The position numbers were made by a program, and so were the translations under genes. From positions 24,456 to 88,455 of the forward strand of contig KB912124.1 in assembly GCA_000383735.1 (NCBI GenBank): a stretch of DNA of 64,000 nt, given 5' to 3'. Every line of letters begins with the position of its first letter. Position 1 is the first letter of the stretch. Shown here piece after piece: positions 1-9,270 of the stretch. The notes below the pieces were generated by a model. It worked only from the letters and a program-made list of their open reading frames with translations, did not search any database and was not told the origin of the DNA. This stretch comes from Verrucomicrobia bacterium SCGC AAA164-M04 (lineage in GTDB: Bacteria; Verrucomicrobiota; Verrucomicrobiae; Verrucomicrobiales; Akkermansiaceae).

Positions 1-214
1 CTTGTTTCGTTTTGGTGTATCCGGGGTGGAGATAGGCACGAACGATTCCGCCTTCTTCCCAACCGGTGGCGATGTCCATGAGGTTGTCCCTGTTAATGTC
101 AGCGAGCCGGATACCATCCGCTCCCTCTGAGCTGCTATCAATGGTGTGACGCACCCACGGCTCCGATCCGTGGCCAGCCAACTGGAGAGACACAAGGAGG
201 AATGCCGTTTTCAT
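1..214 (-). CDS. Exported VCBS/FG-GAP repeat protein, 5' part only
   Basis: The gene starts at an ATG (minus strand, 214) and runs off the left edge, so only about 71 codons are visible. The first 16 or so residues form a signal peptide (MKTAFLLVSLQLAG), and the mature part opens with EPWVRHTI. Residues near 33-50 contain a D-x-N-x-D-type loop (DINRDNLMD) followed by IATGWEEGG, the pattern of calcium-binding VCBS/FG-GAP beta-propeller blades. The start lies 11 bp after the sulfatase stop on the same strand, so the two are very likely co-transcribed. Proteins of this type are common near secreted sulfatases in Planctomycetes and Verrucomicrobia; the exact role is unknown. Confidence 0.7.
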   Translation of the reverse strand, partial: MKTAFLLVSLQLAGHGSEPWVRHTIDSSSEGADGIRLADINRDNLMDIATGWEEGGIVRAYLHPGYTKTKQ

Positions 215-225
215 GGGAGCAGAAT

Positions 226-1593
226 TTAGTTTTGGAGGAGGAGCGGCTTGGACTCTTCAACCCAGCCGGCCTTGCGCTGGCCTTTCCCTTCCTTGGCTCC
301 GTCTCCTAAATCCTTCCGGGCATCTTCGGCGAAACCTGAGAGCTGTGCCAGTATGTCGGGGTGTTTCGTGGCGAGGTTGTTTTTTTCTCCGGGGTCGAGA
401 GAAAGGTCGTAGAGCTGGATCGGGGTGTCTTTCTTTTTCCCACTCCAACCCTCGAATTTTTGCTCCTGAGGAAGGACGAGTTTCCACTTTCCGCTGCGAA
501 CGGCCTGGAGCTGAGTGGTGTGATAATAAAAAAAAGCCTTGTGAGGGGATTTGGCTCCGGGCGTCCCAAGAATGAGATCGCTGATGTTGTGTCCATCGAT
601 TTTTCGATCCGGTGAAGGAGTTGTTCCGGCTAGAGCGGCGAAGGTAGGGAGGATGTCTAGAGTGGAGGCGACTTCCGAACAAGTGGAGTTGGCGGGGATC
701 TTGTCGGGCCAGCGCATCACGCAGGCAACGCGCATGCCACCTTCATGAGTAGATCCTTTCGCACCTTTTAGGGGGGCATTACTACCTCCTCTTCCTCCAT
801 TGGAGCCGTTGTCGGAGGTGAAGATGACGAGGGTGTTTTGGTCGAGTTTTTCGTCCCTGAGAGTTTGCAGGATGACGCCGGTGCATGCATCAACTTCCTC
901 GATCCAGTCTCCATACTTTCCGTTCGCGGATTTCCCTTTGAAATCTTCGCCCGGAAAGAGAGGGAGATGAACGGAGGTGTGCGGGAGGTAGAGGAAGAAG
1001 GGCTTTTCGCGATTGGCCTTGATGAATTTAACAGCTTCGTCGGTGTAACGTTGGGTCACGGGAGATTGGGCGACAGGGGCTTCGATGACCTTGTCATCGC
1101 GAAGAAGCGGGAGAGGAATTTTTTTGCGTCCCATGTCGTTGGAGTAGGGGATGCCAAAGTAGGAATCAAAGCCGTGATTAGTGGGGAGGAATTCGGGTTG
1201 ATCGCCGAGATGCCATTTTCCGATGCAAGTGGTGGCGTAGCCTTTTTTCTTAAGAAGTTCGGCTACTGTTGTTTCCTTGGGGTTTAGGCCTTTACGGGCA
1301 TTTGGGAAGAGGACCCACTTATTGTTTTGATCAATATGCATGTTTAGGCGGCGGGGATAACAGCCGGTGAGTAAGCTGGATCGGGAAGGGGTGCAGACTC
1401 CGCTGGTGACATAGAAGTCAGTGAAACGCCTGCCTTCCCTAGCCATTTGGTCGAGGACGGGCGTGCGGTTTTTGGTAGAGCCGAAGCAGCCGATGTCGCC
1501 GTAGCCCATATCATCCATATAGATGAGGATGATATTGGGTTTGCGCGCAGTTGCGTGGGTGATTAGAAGATAAACGATAATTAAGAATTTCAT
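226..1593 (-). CDS. Secreted sulfatase (arylsulfatase family)
   Basis: A predicted exported sulfatase that hydrolyses sulfate esters, probably on sulfated polysaccharide. The chosen start gives 455 residues opening with a signal peptide (MKFLIIVYLLITHATA). A longer in-frame start at 1674 would bury that signal behind 27 residues, so it is disfavoured. The metal-binding Asp pair is D27-D28 (YMDDMGYGD). The sulfatase signature CTPSR starts at C67, the cysteine converted to formylglycine in family members. GKWHLG and TSDNGS follow, as expected for the family. Length is typical. No sulfatase-maturating enzyme is in the window. It is followed 11 bp later by an exported VCBS protein. The substrate cannot be told from sequence. 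Confidence 0.93.
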   Translation of the reverse strand: MKFLIIVYLLITHATARKPNIILIYMDDMGYGDIGCFGSTKNRTPVLDQMAREGRRFTDFYVTSGVCTPSRSSLLTGCYPRRLNMHIDQNNKWVLFPNARKGLNPKETTVAELLKKKGYATTCIGKWHLGDQPEFLPTNHGFDSYFGIPYSNDMGRKKIPLPLLRDDKVIEAPVAQSPVTQRYTDEAVKFIKANREKPFFLYLPHTSVHLPLFPGEDFKGKSANGKYGDWIEEVDACTGVILQTLRDEKLDQNTLVIFTSDNGSNGGRGGSNAPLKGAKGSTHEGGMRVACVMRWPDKIPANSTCSEVASTLDILPTFAALAGTTPSPDRKIDGHNISDLILGTPGAKSPHKAFFYYHTTQLQAVRSGKWKLVLPQEQKFEGWSGKKKDTPIQLYDLSLDPGEKNNLATKHPDILAQLSGFAEDARKDLGDGAKEGKGQRKAGWVEESKPLLLQN

Positions 1594-1690
1594 AGTTTGC
1601 TTCGGGAAATGAAGAATGTTCTTGGGATGTCTGAAACTTTGCTCTGTTGCGAGGGACTTGGCTATTATTTCCAAGCCTCCTTAATGTCGA

Positions 1691-1710
1691 AGAGCCATAG
1701 GTTAGGCTCT
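1691..1710 (-). terminator. Possible weak terminator hairpin
   Basis: A 6-bp inverted repeat AGAGCC/GGCTCT with an 8-nt loop lies between the CotH gene stop and the sulfatase start. There is no clear T tract in the minus-strand direction, so it could equally be an unrelated structure. Confidence 0.25.
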
Positions 1711-1734
1711 ATTGTTATAATATTACTACCGATA

Positions 1735-4700
1735 TTACGGTTTTTGAGCGACCCTTAGACGTATAAAATTGCGTTCTTGGTCTTCAATCGGAGTGAGGCT
1801 TCGCCAAATCACGGTTTCGGTTCCGTCTTCATTGGAAATGGCAGAGACCGCAGTCGTTCTGAGTGGGTCCCAACTCATAAGATCCGAACTAACTTCGACT
1901 TCGAAGAGAATGTCATCGGCGGCGAGGTTTCGACGGTAAGTCAAGGTGAGGTATTCTTTGAAGTTTCCTGTGCCATCTTCGAAAAGGTCGATGCCAGAGC
2001 TTGGGATAGCTTCTGGACTGAATCCCGCATCGCCTTGAATAGAACCAAGGGCGTATTCAAGAAGTACGGTGAGCCCATCACCGTCGTCATCGGCGTTTGG
2101 ATCACCAGTAAAGGTGGTGTTGTCAACCTTTCCTGGACTGCCTCCCGGAATCGTACTAGCCCTCCAATTGTTGGGTAAGGAATGATCGGGGATAGTTTTC
2201 GGTGAGATTAGGACGATTGAGAAGCCGTCGCCGTCGGGTGAAGTCGGCCAAGGATCCTTGTCGTTGTATTTAAATCTGCGGGCATCGAGTCCGATAGCGT
2301 CGATCAGAGCAATTTGCTCTCCGGAATTGCTTAAGCTGGAGGTTGAGAAATCGCCGGGAGCTATATTGACTCCTGCGGTGTTGTAGAGGGATGCAAATTC
2401 GGTCTGGTTCTTGACCACAACCACCCGAGCATCGGGAGCGAGCGTGAACCCAAGAGGGAAAGTGTAGTCGATGCCCGCGAAGGTGAGGTTGGAAAGGTCG
2501 GCGGTCGCGTCTGAGATGTTCATGAGCTCAATCCATTCTCCGTCTTCCGATGTCCCAAGTGGATTGTACATGATTTCAGAAATCACGATGTTTGAAGTAT
2601 TAGCAATGGGCGCGACAAGAAAATCGCCGGTTGTAAGTGCTGACCATTCACCATTTTCAAAGGCCCTTGCACACACCTTAGCACCACCTGTTAATGGAAC
2701 GATGTTGCTACCACCGTCACCGCCTGCCGGAGCGATACCGGAGAGTTGGACATCGAGACCGGTGTCACTGCTGCTGGCGCTGTTTTGGTGGACTTCTACG
2801 GAAAGAACGTTAGCTCCCTCGAGGAGGTCGCCGGCGGCGAGAGTGAGAGTCCCAAGATTAACGAGGCCTCCTTCATTAGAGGTGGCGCTAATGGCGTAAT
2901 CCTCATATCGCTGATTCCCCCCGCTCATATTACTTCGTCCGATTTCTTTGCCATTGAGGTAAACAATAGCTCCATCATCGCGGACCAAATTAAGATTCAG
3001 TTGAGTAAAGCTGGCGGCATCGGTAACGGTAAAAGATTTGCGGAAGTAAATTGTTGGAAGGCGGGGAGTCTGGAAGTTGAGATCGGCATTCATCGCCCGC
3101 CCGTTGATCGTACCGTATCCTAGTAGGGCTTGCCCTGTTGCCCAGCCGGTGTCATTGAAAAAAGGATGCTTCCAGTCGCTGGTGTTGTAGGCGGCATTTC
3201 CGACTACAATTTCGCTGCCACTCTGCGCGGCACCGGTGTCGAGAAATTTCCAGCCATTTTCTTGAAGTTCAATGAAGTTGGTTTGATTGCTTCCCCCTCC
3301 GATTGAGGTTGAATTGGGATTGATTTCACCTCCGGGTAGGCGGGGGTCATCACCATCAGTTGTGTAGTAGATGGTGCCAGTGGTGGAGGTGATCTTGAGA
3401 CTGCCTCCAACAGGAATAATCCCTTCGCTTTGAAAGGAATCGCTTACCAAAAAATCTGGAGCGTTCACCGAGGGGACTAGGGAGCCGTAATTAGCTTCAA
3501 CGATATTACTACGGGCGGGGAAGTAGCTGTTGATGAGGCGATTTTGTTCGGTGAGCCATTGATTGTCGCGGGTGTAAAGAGTGCCGCGATGATCACCCCA
3601 GCGGGCGGACTCGGCGATGATCGCGCGGTCGAGATTGTCTGCGAATTTCATCCAACGCGCGGCAGTGGCTTCGGCGGTAAGGGCGCCTCCTGAGCCGAAG
3701 TGTTTTTTGAGTCTGTCGGCAAAACGAATCCGATATTCCGATAGCGCCTCGAGTTGGCTTCGCACTCCCATGGGGTCGCGTGGAGAGTTGTTGAGTGAAG
3801 GGCTCTCGAGGGAGCGTTCGCCATCCCATGAATAGAGTTGCCAAGGTGCCATTTGCTCAGGCCGGCCGGGGACGAATGGGCCACCTCCGGCGGCGCGCCA
3901 ATTGCCTCCCGCCTTGAGGTCTGAATTTCCACCGAAACGGTTAATGATCTGGTAGTCGATATAGTGATCGATATCGATGACCTGCTGGATCCGATCCCAA
4001 TTACCACTGGAAACCACACTTGGAATGGTATTCCAAGCGGTTGCAGAACCATCTACGATAGAAGAACCATTGCGGGCATCAAGGAGGCTGTCATCACCAC
4101 TGTTGTAAGCGGCGTAGTGGGAAGCCTCTGGGCGTTCGCAGAGGTTGTGGACTCCCCAGTAAAGACCGTTTACAAAAACGTGAACCATAAATCCATGACC
4201 AGCTGCGGGATTTCCCATCTCGATCATGGATTCGCGCATCCATTGATCACGAATCATGGAGCCGCGACTGCGCTGACCGCTATCACGGTGGATCCAAGAA
4301 TTGTTATATCCGGCGCGCAGGGTGATGGAGTTGAATGCTTCGACTTCTGAATTTGGAAAGAGTTTTTCGCGAAGACGTCCGGCGCCGAATTGGGTTCGGA
4401 AGCGGAAATTCATCGAGTGTTTTGGACTGGAGCCGGGGTTACGGCTCGCTCCGCCCTGAACTTTGATCCCGCAATTGATTTGCCAGTCATTACGAGTGTC
4501 GGTGGAGGATGGAATATATTCGGCGGAGCATTCATATTCGAGGCCCCCATTCGTCGAGTTTGTATAAATCCCATTTCCCCCACTAAAATTGGCACGATCC
4601 ATAGCGATGGAAATCGTGGGAATATCTCGGAGTCCTTTGAGCATCGTTTGGGCAATGGTATCCTGATGACCGGTGGCAAGGCTTGTTGATTTAGAGACGC

Positions 4701-5679
4701 GAGTATCCATCCTGTAGTCTCCCGAAGATAGGTTGCCCCACCCAGGGGGCTGATTTTGCTCCAGAAAGGCGGTGTTTAATCCTGCGGGATCGGTTCCATC
4801 AGATCGAGCATTTTCAATGTCAAACAAGAGGTAGGTTTGGCAGTCGATGTTTGTTGGGGTGAACCCGGCTTTCGTTGCGGATGCTTTGAGTGTCGTGGTT
4901 TTGCTGACTGGAATGGGGCCGGAGTAAATAGAAGCATTGGCTGTTGGGTTTCCCGTCTGATTGACTGGGCGGGTGCCATCTGTAGTAAAATAAATGGTCG
5001 TTCCAGGGGTGTCGCTCGTGATGGTGACATTGATGGCCTGGTCGTAGTAGCCACGATCTGGACTAAAATTAGTATCAAGCACTTTAGCGATTCCAGAAGT
5101 GTTGTTGGCAAAGCCTGGGCTGGGGGATGAGAAGTAAACTGGGGCCCCGTTTGTAGGGTCGAGACCATAAGAAATGTCTTCGTCTTGTTTTGGATAGTTA
5201 GTGTTATCTGGGCAAAATTCGCTCTCAATCGTGCCTGATGTATTAACGAGCGCAAGGTATTCGCCGCCTGATGAAAGTTTGAAGTTGGTATTAAAATTTC
5301 CGCTTGCGTCGAGGGTGTCGAGCCCCGAAGCGTAGACGATCAGGAATCCTCCCGCGGGAATACTTGTGGGTGAGGGGAAGGTCCACTTTTCTAGTGCCGA
5401 AGGGTCGTCGGTGAGATGCCAACCACCGAGATCGAGAGGCGAGGAACTGTTGTTGAGGATTTCGATCCAATCGTGAGTGGTGCCATTAATTTGATTGGTA
5501 ATTGGATACCAGTCATTGGGATTACTAGTTTGGCCGCCATCGTTCGATGCCATGAACTCGTTAATGACAACCTCACCGATGTCGAGTGTTACCCCTTCGT
5601 CAAGAACCGCCGATTGGGCTTGGAAAAGAGCCAGAACCGAAGGAATGGCGAAAGACCAGAATCGTGTTGTGTTTTTCAT
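1735..5679 (-). CDS. Large secreted CotH-domain protein with two lamin-tail domains
   Basis: 1314 residues with an N-terminal signal peptide (cleavage near residue 24, after FQAQSA). Rough domain order: lamin-tail domain 1 (about 32-150, VVINEFMAS and DWIEILNNS), an Fn3-associated/chitobiase C-terminal-like repeat (about 200-285, TIYFTTDGTRP), a CotH-like protein (about 345-720), a second chitobiase-like repeat (IYYTTDGDDPR), a jelly-roll-like segment, lamin-tail domain 2 (about 1010-1130, IVISEIMYNP and GEWIELMNIS) and a C-terminal region carrying NADDDGDGLT, which resembles a calcium-binding thrombospondin-type linker. CotH homologues in spores are protein kinases; whether this one is active is unknown. 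The likely place is the cell surface or outside. It diverges from the cytochrome operon at 5969. Confidence 0.88.
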   Translation of the reverse strand: MKNTTRFWSFAIPSVLALFQAQSAVLDEGVTLDIGEVVINEFMASNDGGQTSNPNDWYPITNQINGTTHDWIEILNNSSSPLDLGGWHLTDDPSALEKWTFPSPTSIPAGGFLIVYASGLDTLDASGNFNTNFKLSSGGEYLALVNTSGTIESEFCPDNTNYPKQDEDISYGLDPTNGAPVYFSSPSPGFANNTSGIAKVLDTNFSPDRGYYDQAINVTITSDTPGTTIYFTTDGTRPVNQTGNPTANASIYSGPIPVSKTTTLKASATKAGFTPTNIDCQTYLLFDIENARSDGTDPAGLNTAFLEQNQPPGWGNLSSGDYRMDTRVSKSTSLATGHQDTIAQTMLKGLRDIPTISIAMDRANFSGGNGIYTNSTNGGLEYECSAEYIPSSTDTRNDWQINCGIKVQGGASRNPGSSPKHSMNFRFRTQFGAGRLREKLFPNSEVEAFNSITLRAGYNNSWIHRDSGQRSRGSMIRDQWMRESMIEMGNPAAGHGFMVHVFVNGLYWGVHNLCERPEASHYAAYNSGDDSLLDARNGSSIVDGSATAWNTIPSVVSSGNWDRIQQVIDIDHYIDYQIINRFGGNSDLKAGGNWRAAGGGPFVPGRPEQMAPWQLYSWDGERSLESPSLNNSPRDPMGVRSQLEALSEYRIRFADRLKKHFGSGGALTAEATAARWMKFADNLDRAIIAESARWGDHRGTLYTRDNQWLTEQNRLINSYFPARSNIVEANYGSLVPSVNAPDFLVSDSFQSEGIIPVGGSLKITSTTGTIYYTTDGDDPRLPGGEINPNSTSIGGGSNQTNFIELQENGWKFLDTGAAQSGSEIVVGNAAYNTSDWKHPFFNDTGWATGQALLGYGTINGRAMNADLNFQTPRLPTIYFRKSFTVTDAASFTQLNLNLVRDDGAIVYLNGKEIGRSNMSGGNQRYEDYAISATSNEGGLVNLGTLTLAAGDLLEGANVLSVEVHQNSASSSDTGLDVQLSGIAPAGGDGGSNIVPLTGGAKVCARAFENGEWSALTTGDFLVAPIANTSNIVISEIMYNPLGTSEDGEWIELMNISDATADLSNLTFAGIDYTFPLGFTLAPDARVVVVKNQTEFASLYNTAGVNIAPGDFSTSSLSNSGEQIALIDAIGLDARRFKYNDKDPWPTSPDGDGFSIVLISPKTIPDHSLPNNWRASTIPGGSPGKVDNTTFTGDPNADDDGDGLTVLLEYALGSIQGDAGFSPEAIPSSGIDLFEDGTGNFKEYLTLTYRRNLAADDILFEVEVSSDLMSWDPLRTTAVSAISNEDGTETVIWRSLTPIEDQERNFIRLRVAQKP

Positions 5680-5933
5680 AGGGAAGGGTGGCGTTGCCTT
5701 TTTGAGTAGCTACAGGATACGGCTGATAGCGAGGAATTAAATGTCCCTAAGAGATAAAATAATCTATTGTTCAGCGTAAGCAAGAATAGGTCATTGGCCC
5801 ATTTCAAATAGGGGCTCCGGAAGCCTTTCGCTGAGATCATATTCCTAAGTTTAACCAAAATACCTTCCAAATATTATCGCATTTTTCGGAGTCATCGCGA
5901 ATCGTTTCCGAAGGAAATTGTTAACATTTGTGA

Positions 5934-5945
5934 AATTCCGGAATT
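5934..5945. promoter_or_regulatory. 12-bp palindrome upstream of the cytochrome operon
   Basis: AATTCCGGAATT is a perfect palindrome 23 bp before the ATG at 5969, in the 289-bp divergent gap between the CotH gene and the cytochrome operon. It could be an operator. No convincing -35/-10 pair was identified, and nothing else stands out in this gap. Confidence 0.3.
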
Positions 5946-5968
5946 CTTAAACGAGAGACCGTAAAACT

Positions 5969-7810
5969 ATGATTCTAAAAACTCAAATTGCGTTTCTGAT
6001 TGCCGTGACTTCACTTGCTCCGGCAAAAGTGGATTTTGCGCATGAGGTGTTGCCAATTCTAAAAGAGAATTGCGCAAAGTGTCACACGAACGGAAAATAT
6101 AAGGGAGGGCTTTCGCTCGATACTCGCGAGGCCTTGCTGGATTCTGAGACGGTTGAGCCCGGTGATTCCGAGAACAGTCTTTTTATACAGGTGCTCACAG
6201 CGCAGGACGAAGATGAGCGCATGCCACATGATGCTGATCCTCTACCAGCGGATAGTATTGCGACTTTAGCAAAGTGGGTCAATGAAGGGTTGGCTTGGGA
6301 GAAGGGGTTTACTTTTAAGAAGAAAACATGGAAGGCTCCTCTGGGTCATCAAAAAGTTGATTTGCCTGGGCCTGAAGGTGGAAACCCAATCGACCGAATA
6401 GCAGCAGCCTATTTTCAAAAGAATAGAGTCCAACCGCCTGCCTCAATTTCGGATGCCCGGTTCTTAAGAAGAGTGAGTCTTGATCTGGTAGGGCTCCTTC
6501 CTTTACAAAGTGAATTGGAAAAATTTGTGACTTCGGATCTAGGCGAGAAGCGGGAGGCGAAGATCAAGAAAATCCTGTCACGCGATCTCGATTATGCCGA
6601 TCATTGGATGACTTTTTGGAATGATCTTTTGCGGAATGATTATGCCGGAACTGGTTTTATTGACGGGGGGCGTCGTCAGATTACGGGGTGGCTTTACCTT
6701 TCGCTAAAAGAGAACAAGCCTTATGATCAATTTGTAAGAGAGTTGTTGAATCCCACTGCTGAGTCAGAAGGTTTCATCAAAGGAATAAAGTGGCGGGGCA
6801 ACGTCAATGCGTCCCAGGTTCCCGAGATTCAGTTTGCTCAGAATGTCTCTCAGATCTTCTTTGGTGAGAATATGAAGTGTGCTTCGTGTCACGATAGCTT
6901 CATTAATGATTGGAAGCTGGAAGATGCGTATGGAATGGCGGCGATTATCGCGGGGAAACCACTTGAGATGTATCGCTGCGATAAGCCGACTGGTGAAAAA
7001 ATGGATGCGAAGTTTCTCTTTCATGAATTGGGGCCGATCGATAAGACATCATCTCGGGATGATAGATTGAAGAGGGTTGCAGAGCTTGCGACAACGGAGG
7101 GAAATGGCCGCTTAGCTCGGACGATTGTGAATCGTCTTTGGGCTCGTTTGATGGGGCGGGGTTTGGTTGAGCCCGTAGACATGATGAGCAATCGTCCATG
7201 GAGCGAGGATATGCTCGATTACCTTGCGTGGGATTTTGCTAAGAATGGTTACAATCTTAAAAGGACTCTCTCCATCATTGTAAGCTCCCGAACGTATCAA
7301 AGCGCAACAGTGATCGCGTCGAAGAGCGGTGAGGGTTTTGTTTTTGAAGGCCCTAGTGCCAAGCGAATGACGGCTGAGCAATTTATCGATGCGGTATGGG
7401 GGATTACTAAGACAGCGCCCGGAAAGATTGATGCCAAGGTTGAAAGAAAAAGTGAGAAAGCTCGGGTTGTGAGGGCATCGTTGGTGAAATCGACTCTCTT
7501 GATGCGTGCGCTTGGCCGCCCAAATCGGGAGCAAGTTGTTACGACTCGGCCCGCTGACTTAACCACCTTGCAGGCTCTTGAGCTCAATAATGGGAGAGAA
7601 TTCGTTAATTATTTGAATCGAGGTGCCACCAAACTTGTTGATGAGAAAGAGAGGGGCGAAACCCTCTATCTCGAAGCTTTGTCTCGCCTACCAAGTTCAC
7701 TTGAAAAACAAGTGGCCCGTGAGATTCTTGGAGCGCGAGTTACTCCAGAGTCTGCGGCGGACTTTTTGTGGGCAATTCTTATGCTGCCTGAATTTCAATT
7801 TATTAACTAA
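5969..7810 (+). CDS. DUF1549/DUF1553 c-type cytochrome protein (planctomycete type)
   Basis: 613 residues with a signal peptide (about 1-19). An N-terminal planctomycete-type cytochrome C domain has the haem motif CAKCH at 35-39 and a plausible later Met ligand near RMPHD. A DUF1549 domain follows (about 137-330, with FLRRVSLDLVGLLP), containing a second motif CASCH at 304-308. A DUF1553 domain lies at about 360-605 (NRLWARLMGRGLVEP; ALELNNG). It is shorter than many family members, which are often 700-1100 residues. The function of the family is unknown; an exported redox or catabolic role is inferred. It heads a four-gene operon and is followed 9 bp later by its usual kind of partner, a DUF1501 protein. 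Confidence 0.88.
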   Translation: MILKTQIAFLIAVTSLAPAKVDFAHEVLPILKENCAKCHTNGKYKGGLSLDTREALLDSETVEPGDSENSLFIQVLTAQDEDERMPHDADPLPADSIATLAKWVNEGLAWEKGFTFKKKTWKAPLGHQKVDLPGPEGGNPIDRIAAAYFQKNRVQPPASISDARFLRRVSLDLVGLLPLQSELEKFVTSDLGEKREAKIKKILSRDLDYADHWMTFWNDLLRNDYAGTGFIDGGRRQITGWLYLSLKENKPYDQFVRELLNPTAESEGFIKGIKWRGNVNASQVPEIQFAQNVSQIFFGENMKCASCHDSFINDWKLEDAYGMAAIIAGKPLEMYRCDKPTGEKMDAKFLFHELGPIDKTSSRDDRLKRVAELATTEGNGRLARTIVNRLWARLMGRGLVEPVDMMSNRPWSEDMLDYLAWDFAKNGYNLKRTLSIIVSSRTYQSATVIASKSGEGFVFEGPSAKRMTAEQFIDAVWGITKTAPGKIDAKVERKSEKARVVRASLVKSTLLMRALGRPNREQVVTTRPADLTTLQALELNNGREFVNYLNRGATKLVDEKERGETLYLEALSRLPSSLEKQVAREILGARVTPESAADFLWAILMLPEFQFIN

Positions 7811-7819
7811 GAGGGAACT

Positions 7820-9250
7820 ATGTCAAAACCACTTGAATTTAAAAACCGGCGCGACTTTCTTAAAAAGCTCGGAACTGCTTCCGCGGCGACTTTGGCAATG
7901 GGCGCGCCTCGCTCGTTTGGCGATGAAATTGAACAGCCTGAGGCAAAGGCTGATTGTTGTATTTTACTTTGGATGGGTGGAGGGATGGCGGCCCCTGATA
8001 CTTTTGATCCGAAGCACTACGAACCTTTTCGGAAGGGCCTTAAAGTGTCGGATGTTGGAAGCACCTTCCCTGCGATCCCTACTTCGGTAAGTGGGATCAA
8101 TTTCACGGAAGGATTTGAGGAAGTCGCGAAGGTGATGGATAGAGGAACGTTGATCCGCTCGGCGGTGCAACCCGACCTTGGCCATATTCTCCATTCACGG
8201 CATCAGTATCATTGGCACACCGGATACGTGCCACCGCAAACGGTTGCAGCCCCGCACATTGGGGCGTGGATGGCCAAGGTGTTGGGGCAGAGAAATGAGG
8301 CGATGCCCGCCTTTATCGATATTGGTCAGCGACTCGAGGGGGTCGGCGAGAAAGAAGAGCTCAAAGCTTTCCACACCGGCGGATTTTTTGGGAGTGAATT
8401 TGGCCCTTTTCTGCTGCCATATCCTGATCAGGCGATCGGGGCAGTCCAACCGCCGAAGGGAATGACCCCAAGTCGGTTTGCGAATCGATATAAACTTTAT
8501 AAAAAATTGATTTCAGAGGGTTTGGTGGGAAAAAGCGGAAGTGAGTTCCAACAAGAGTCGATGCTGCAATCGATGGAAAAGGCCCATCGGTTGTTAAATT
8601 CGGGGGAGGCCGCGGCCTTTGATCTTACGAAGGAAAATGAAAAGTCGGCTGGGAAATATGGTAAAACCCGCTTTGGGCAGGGTTGTTTGTTGGCGAGGCG
8701 ACTCGTGGAATCGGGAGCTCGATTTATCGAGGTGACTACCGAATATCAGCCGTTCAAACATTGGGATACTCACGAAAAAGGACACACCACTTTAAAGCGG
8801 TTAAAGTCTGAGATCGATCAACCAATCGCTCAGTTAATCCGTGATTTAGAGGAGCGTGGAATGCTGGATCGGACCTTGGTCGTGATTGCGAGCGAGTTCA
8901 GTCGTGACATGATGATCGAGGGTGTGCCTGGATCAAATGCCCGCGATCAGACGACTCACAAGGTTGATGTTATCTCAGAATTAAAACATTATGGTCAGCA
9001 TAGGCATTTCACTGGTGGGACTAGCGTGTTGATGTTTGGTGGTGGGGTGAAAAAGGGATTTCAATATGGTAAAACCGCGAATGAACGACCATTTGTGGCG
9101 GTTGAGAATCCGCTCGCAGTTGAGGATTTGCACGCCACGATTTTTCAGGCCATGGGGATTTCGCCGAAAACCTCGTTTGATATCGAGGGGCGTCCATTCT
9201 ACGCAACCAAAGATGGAATCGGAAAACCAGCAATGGAGATTTTTTCTTAG
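7820..9250 (+). CDS. Tat-exported DUF1501 protein
   Basis: 476 residues with a twin-arginine leader (NRRDFLKK, Arg10-Arg11, followed by a hydrophobic stretch ending in MGAPRSFG). The body matches the DUF1501 family, which has an alkaline-phosphatase/sulfatase-like fold: CCILLWMGGGMAAPDTFDPK near the N-terminus, TLIRSAVQPDLGHILHSRHQ, and DRTLVVIASEFSR with GGTSVLMFGGGVKKG toward the C-terminus. Tat export implies folding, perhaps with a cofactor, before export. A clear ribosome-binding site GAGGGA precedes the ATG. The family typically sits next to DUF1549/DUF1553 cytochromes, as here. The substrate is unknown. Confidence 0.9.
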   Translation: MSKPLEFKNRRDFLKKLGTASAATLAMGAPRSFGDEIEQPEAKADCCILLWMGGGMAAPDTFDPKHYEPFRKGLKVSDVGSTFPAIPTSVSGINFTEGFEEVAKVMDRGTLIRSAVQPDLGHILHSRHQYHWHTGYVPPQTVAAPHIGAWMAKVLGQRNEAMPAFIDIGQRLEGVGEKEELKAFHTGGFFGSEFGPFLLPYPDQAIGAVQPPKGMTPSRFANRYKLYKKLISEGLVGKSGSEFQQESMLQSMEKAHRLLNSGEAAAFDLTKENEKSAGKYGKTRFGQGCLLARRLVESGARFIEVTTEYQPFKHWDTHEKGHTTLKRLKSEIDQPIAQLIRDLEERGMLDRTLVVIASEFSRDMMIEGVPGSNARDQTTHKVDVISELKHYGQHRHFTGGTSVLMFGGGVKKGFQYGKTANERPFVAVENPLAVEDLHATIFQAMGISPKTSFDIEGRPFYATKDGIGKPAMEIFS

Positions 9251-9270
9251 GTAGGGTAATTGTTTCAGAC

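Noticed and set aside
1594..1674. Upstream sulfatase start at 1674
   Set aside because: It would put 27 polar residues before a normal signal peptide; the ATG at 1593 is better.
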